From positions 1,488,001 to 1,552,000 of the forward strand of contig CP007494.1 in NCBI GenBank assembly GCA_000612485.1: a DNA stretch of 64,000 nucleotides. The letters run 5' to 3'. This stretch comes from Bordetella holmesii ATCC 51541. GTDB lineage: Bacteria; Pseudomonadota; Gammaproteobacteria; Burkholderiales; Burkholderiaceae_B. Below the pieces are notes generated by a model. It saw only the letters and a list, made by a program, of their open reading frames with translations, was not told the DNA's origin and made no database searches. Every line of letters starts with the position of its first letter. The stretch's first letter is position 1. The translations under genes and the position numbers were made by a program. This document shows, piece after piece, positions 60,857-64,000 of the stretch.

Positions 60857-62079
60857 GGTTCATCGAGGAATACCGGGAATGCAGACCGGATCTTGAGGAA
60901 GAAGTACTCCTGATCGCGGTAGCCGTAGGCGCGGCGCTTGATGACTTTGATGGTGTTGTTGATGCCCTCGACGATGCTGGTGTTGAGCCGGTGGCGACAG
61001 CGAGACAGAATCCCGTGCAGATAGGCTTTTAGCTTGAGCGCGAAGTGAGCCAAGGCGGCGATGCCGCTGCCCTGAGCCTGTTGCAGCCAGTGATCCCATG
61101 CCTGGCGGGCGTAGCCGGGGTGTTGGTAGAACCACAGCTGTTTGAGCTCATCGCGCATCAGATAAGCGGTGAGCAAGGGCTGGTTGGCCTGGAGCAACTC
61201 GTCCAACTTTACCGATTGGCACGGATCGAGGTTTTTGCGATTGCGCAGCAGTAGCCAGCGACTGGACTTGATCACCCGGCGGGCCGGCTTGTCGTGCCGC
61301 AACTGGTTCGCTTGGTCTACACGCACCCGGTCTATCACTTCACGGCCGTACTTGGCCACGACGTGGAACAGGTCGTAGACGATCTCGGCGTTGGGGCAGT
61401 TGGCCTGGATCTCCAGCTCATAGGCCGTCGTCATGTCGATCGCTACGGCCCGGATCTGCTGGGCAACCCCAGTTGGCAGTTGTTCGAAGAAGGCTCTGGC
61501 CGTCTCGCGCGAGCGGCCATCACCGATCCATAGCACCTGACGGCGGATCGGATCGACAACGACCGTGGCATAACGATGGCCCTTGTGTAGAGCGAACTCG
61601 TCCATCGCTAGGTAGTGGATCTGACTCCAGTCCGGCTCTTGGATCGCCCGTCGCAGCAGGGCCTTGTCCAGCGCCTTGACCGTGTGCCAACCCAGTTGGA
61701 AGAAGCGCGCCACGGCCAGAATGTTGCTGGACTCAAGCAACTGGCTGACCGCCTCGGCCAGCCGGTCGGTCACTCGCTGGTAACGGCCCAGCCAGCTCAG
61801 CCTCTCCAGATGCGGTCCACCGCACTGCTCGCACCAGACCCGCCGACGCGGCACTACCAGCGTCACTCGCAGCGCCATTAGCGGCAGATCCCGCACCCGG
61901 CGCGTGGTCGTCTCATGCACCTGCCGACATCGGTTGCCGCAGTGCTCGCAGTGCATCGTTCGCGCTGAAGGCTTCAGGTAAATCGTGACCGTCCGGCTCT
62001 CACCTTCAGGCCACACGACCCGCTCCACCCGATAACCTTCCCACCCACCCAACCTCTCGATCGTCTTGCGGTCCAGCAT
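60841..62079 (-). CDS. tnpA: IS1001-type transposase, copy 3, altered C-terminus
   Basis: ATG 62079. Identical to the others up to IRSAFP; the lost G shifts the frame so that it ends VFLDEPFISA, using a stop outside the element in the target gene (412 residues instead of 406). The catalytic residues are unaffected; activity may remain. Confidence 0.85.
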   Translation of the reverse strand: MLDRKTIERLGGWEGYRVERVVWPEGESRTVTIYLKPSARTMHCEHCGNRCRQVHETTTRRVRDLPLMALRVTLVVPRRRVWCEQCGGPHLERLSWLGRYQRVTDRLAEAVSQLLESSNILAVARFFQLGWHTVKALDKALLRRAIQEPDWSQIHYLAMDEFALHKGHRYATVVVDPIRRQVLWIGDGRSRETARAFFEQLPTGVAQQIRAVAIDMTTAYELEIQANCPNAEIVYDLFHVVAKYGREVIDRVRVDQANQLRHDKPARRVIKSSRWLLLRNRKNLDPCQSVKLDELLQANQPLLTAYLMRDELKQLWFYQHPGYARQAWDHWLQQAQGSGIAALAHFALKLKAYLHGILSRCRHRLNTSIVEGINNTIKVIKRRAYGYRDQEYFFLKIRSAFPVFLDEPFISA

Positions 62080-62161
62080 GATCCCGGCCTTGATCCTTGA
62101 AAAATCAAGGATCAAGCGTAACGGCAATCAAGCACGGCTCCACGCTATTCCGCGATGAACC
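60857..62161 (-). mobile_element. IS1001-type insertion sequence, copy 3, in an ABC permease gene
   Basis: 1305 bp, one base shorter than copies 1 and 2: CCGGGAAT near its left end where the others have CCGGGGAAT. Target duplications AAATGAAA at 60849-60856 and 62162-62169. Minus orientation. Confidence 0.95.
62089..62116 (-). repeat. IS1001 start-region hairpin, copy 3
   Basis: Plus strand CTTGATCCTTGA, AAAA, TCAAGGATCAAG, same as in copies 1 and 2. Confidence 0.7.
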
Positions 62162-62718
62162 AAATGAAAGCCCTGGCCGGCATACCGGTTATTGGCCCGG
62201 TGCTGGCCGGCCTGACGCCGATGACGCTGGGCGCGCTGATTGCCGTGCCGCTGATCGCCTGGTTGCTCAATCGCACGCCCCTGGGGCTTGCGCTACGCAT
62301 GGTGGGGGAGAACCCCGCTGCGGCAGAAGGGCAGGGGCTGTCGGTCATCAAGCTGCGCATGGGAGCCATCGTGGCCGGCTCGGCGCTCATGGGCGTCGCG
62401 GGCAGCTTCCTGACGCTGGCTGCTTTCAACGCCTTCTTCTTCAACATGATCAACGGCCGCGGATGGATCTGCGTTGCCTTGGTCGTTTTCGCTTCCTGGC
62501 GCCCGGGCAAGGCCTTGCTAGGCGCCTTGGTGTTCGCCTTTTTCGATGCGCTGCAACTGCGCCTGCAGCAGGGCGCCTTGCCGGGTCTGCCGGCGCTGCC
62601 CTATCAGGTCTACCTGATGCTGCCCTACCTTCTTTCGATATTGGCTCTGGTCATCGTGGCGCGCCGCGCCGCTTATCCCCAGGCCCTGATGAAGCCCTAT
62701 CGCAAGGGCGAGCGCTGA
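62162..62718 (+). pseudogene. ABC transporter permease, second fragment
   Basis: Continues the gene begun at 60503: GIPVIGPVLAGLTPMTLGAL, WLLNRTPLGLALRMVGENPA, AAAEGQGLSVIKLRMGAIVA and NGRGWICVALVVFASWRPGK, ending with YPQALMKPYRKGER. EAA-like loop (MVGENPAAAEGQGLSV) is the ATPase contact. Because codA follows directly, the transporter probably imported a pyrimidine or nucleoside. Broken by two different IS elements. Confidence 0.9.
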
Positions 62719-62733
62719 TTCCAAGGACTATCC

Positions 62734-64000
62734 ATGCTTGATCTCATCATCCGCAACGCCATGCTGCCCGACGGACGTGGTCCGCTGGACATCGGTGTGC
62801 AAGACGGCCGCATTGCCGTCATCGCCACGCAACTGGCCGCCGAGGCCGGGCAGACCCTGCAGGCCGACGGCCAACTCGTCACCACGCCCTTCATCGACGC
62901 CCACTTCCATATGGACTCGACGCTGTCCTATGGGCTGCCGCGCGTGAACCAATCCGGCACGCTGCTCGAAGGCATCGCGCTGTGGGGCGAACTCAAACCG
63001 CTGCTGACTCAGCAAGCGCTGGTCGACCGTGCCCTGGCATATTGCGACTGGGCGGTCGCGCGCGGCCTGCTGGCCATTCGCAGCCACGTCGACATCTGCG
63101 ACCCGCGTCTGCTGGCCGTCGAGGCCCTGCTGCACGTGCGCGAACAGGTCAAACCGTATCTGGATCTGCAACTGGTCGCCTTCCCGCAAGACGGTCTGCT
63201 TCGTTCTCCCAACGCCTTACAGAACCTGCAACGCGCCCTGGACATGGGCGTCGATGTGGTGGGCGGCATTCCGCACTTTGAACGCACCATGGCCGACGGC
63301 GCCGAGTCCGTGCGCATCCTCTGCGAGATAGCCGCCGAACGCGGCCTGCTGGTCGACATGCACTGCGACGAAAGTGACGATCCTCTGTCGCGCCATATCG
63401 AGAGTCTGGCCTATCACAGCCAGCGTCTTGGCTTGCAAGGCCGTGTGACCGGCTCGCATTTGTCGTCCATGCACTCGATGGACAACTATTACGTGTCCAA
63501 GCTGCTACCGCTGATGCGCGAAGCCGGTGTGGCGGCCATCGCCAACCCGCTGATCAACATCACCCTGCAGGGCCGCCACGACAGCTATCCCAAACGGCGT
63601 GGCATGACGCGCGTCCCCGAACTGCTCGCAGCGGGCATACCGGTGGCCTTCGGCCACGATTGCGTAATGGATCCTTGGTACAGCCTGGGCAGCGGTGACA
63701 TGCTGGAAGTCGCCCATATGGGCCTGCATGTTGCGCAGATGACCGGGCGCGAAGCCATGCGTGCCTGCTTTGAGGCCGTAACGACCACGCCGGCGGCGAT
63801 TATGGGCCTGAAAGACATCGGCCTGGAAGTCGGCAAGCGCGCCGACCTGGTGCTGCTGCAGGCGCGCGACCCCGTCGAAGCCCTGCACCTGCGCGCCACG
63901 CGCCTGGCCGTGCTGCGCGCCGGACGCATCATCGCCACGACGCCACCGGCCCGCGCCAGCCTCGATCTGCCGGGTCGCCCGGCCAGCGTGGATTTTCAGT
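62734..64000 (+). CDS. codA: Cytosine deaminase / amidohydrolase (3' end outside window)
   Basis: 422 codons open to the window edge, start ATG 62734, 15 bases after the permease stop. Amidohydrolase metal motifs: TTPFIDAHFHMDSTLSYGLP (H-x-H), LLVDMHCDESDDPLSRHIES, TGSHLSSMHSMDNYYVSKLL and AFGHDCVMDPWYSLGSGDML with the final Asp. These fit E. coli CodA (cytosine to uracil plus ammonia). Only a few C-terminal residues can be missing. Its partner permease is disrupted upstream. Confidence 0.9.
   Translation, partial: MLDLIIRNAMLPDGRGPLDIGVQDGRIAVIATQLAAEAGQTLQADGQLVTTPFIDAHFHMDSTLSYGLPRVNQSGTLLEGIALWGELKPLLTQQALVDRALAYCDWAVARGLLAIRSHVDICDPRLLAVEALLHVREQVKPYLDLQLVAFPQDGLLRSPNALQNLQRALDMGVDVVGGIPHFERTMADGAESVRILCEIAAERGLLVDMHCDESDDPLSRHIESLAYHSQRLGLQGRVTGSHLSSMHSMDNYYVSKLLPLMREAGVAAIANPLINITLQGRHDSYPKRRGMTRVPELLAAGIPVAFGHDCVMDPWYSLGSGDMLEVAHMGLHVAQMTGREAMRACFEAVTTTPAAIMGLKDIGLEVGKRADLVLLQARDPVEALHLRATRLAVLRAGRIIATTPPARASLDLPGRPASVDFQ

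Overview
The window looks like a Bordetella chromosome (Alcaligenaceae, Burkholderiales), most probably a B. holmesii-type strain. The DNA is GC-rich, and gene content and order (mla, gltBD, rpoH with CIRCE, the cox/cta cluster, phaM, glmU, glmS) are Burkholderiales-like. It carries three copies of a 1306-bp ISL3 element that matches IS1001 in size and transposase length (406 aa), one IS481 with NCTAGN target duplications, and two IS407-group IS3 elements. The IS1001 plus IS481 combination is the reason for favouring B. holmesii; the species call is inference.

Layout. 1-3.4 kb: mlaFEDCA phospholipid-trafficking operon on the minus strand, with mlaD and mlaF frameshifted. 3.5-5.3 kb: a Bug-type solute-binding protein and ompW with an FNR-like box. 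5.4-11.7 kb: gltBD glutamate synthase. 11.9-18.8 kb: IS1001 copy 1, a degenerate RAYT-like protein, the formaldehyde detoxification pair adhC-fghA, an unknown membrane protein, a DUF302 protein and IS1001 copy 2. 18.9-24.6 kb: rpoH behind a perfect CIRCE operator, a candidate small RNA, cpdA-like phosphodiesterase, a CPA1 antiporter split by an in-frame amber codon from its cyclic-nucleotide-binding domain, and a Nudix protein. 24.7-35 kb: the aa3 cytochrome oxidase cluster (coxB, ctaD, DUF2970, coxC, DUF2909, SURF1, ctaA, ctaB, sco). coxB is gutted by an IS407-type element, IS481 sits in its stop codon, and ctaG is missing from its usual place. 35-44.6 kb: small housekeeping genes, phaM, glmU (frameshifted), an MFS transporter (frameshifted), ugd, a glycosyltransferase, an Lrp regulator and glmS. 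44.6-51.1 kb: an iron-uptake cluster (FecI-type sigma, FecR, PepSY membrane protein, DUF3649, TonB receptor) with a Fur box and two matching ECF promoters. 51.1-59.6 kb: dgkA and IS remnants, then a LysR-controlled sugar-acid/sulfate-ester catabolic cluster (PdxA-like, enolase-superfamily dehydratase, DapA-like aldolase, Bug protein, sulfatase, cytochrome b561, SMP-30) in decay. 59.6-64 kb: a deleted IS407-type element, an ABC permease interrupted by IS1001 copy 3, and codA running off the edge.

Two themes run through the window. First, insertion sequences sit at gene ends and inside genes and mark sites of gene loss, most clearly in coxB. Second, every small frameshift found is a one-base loss, nearly always in a G, C or T run, and one falls in the essential gene glmU. 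That pattern could be genuine decay but fits homopolymer undercalling in the sequence at least as well, so the frameshifted genes should not all be taken as dead. The three in-frame amber codons and the IS-associated deletions do not have this explanation.
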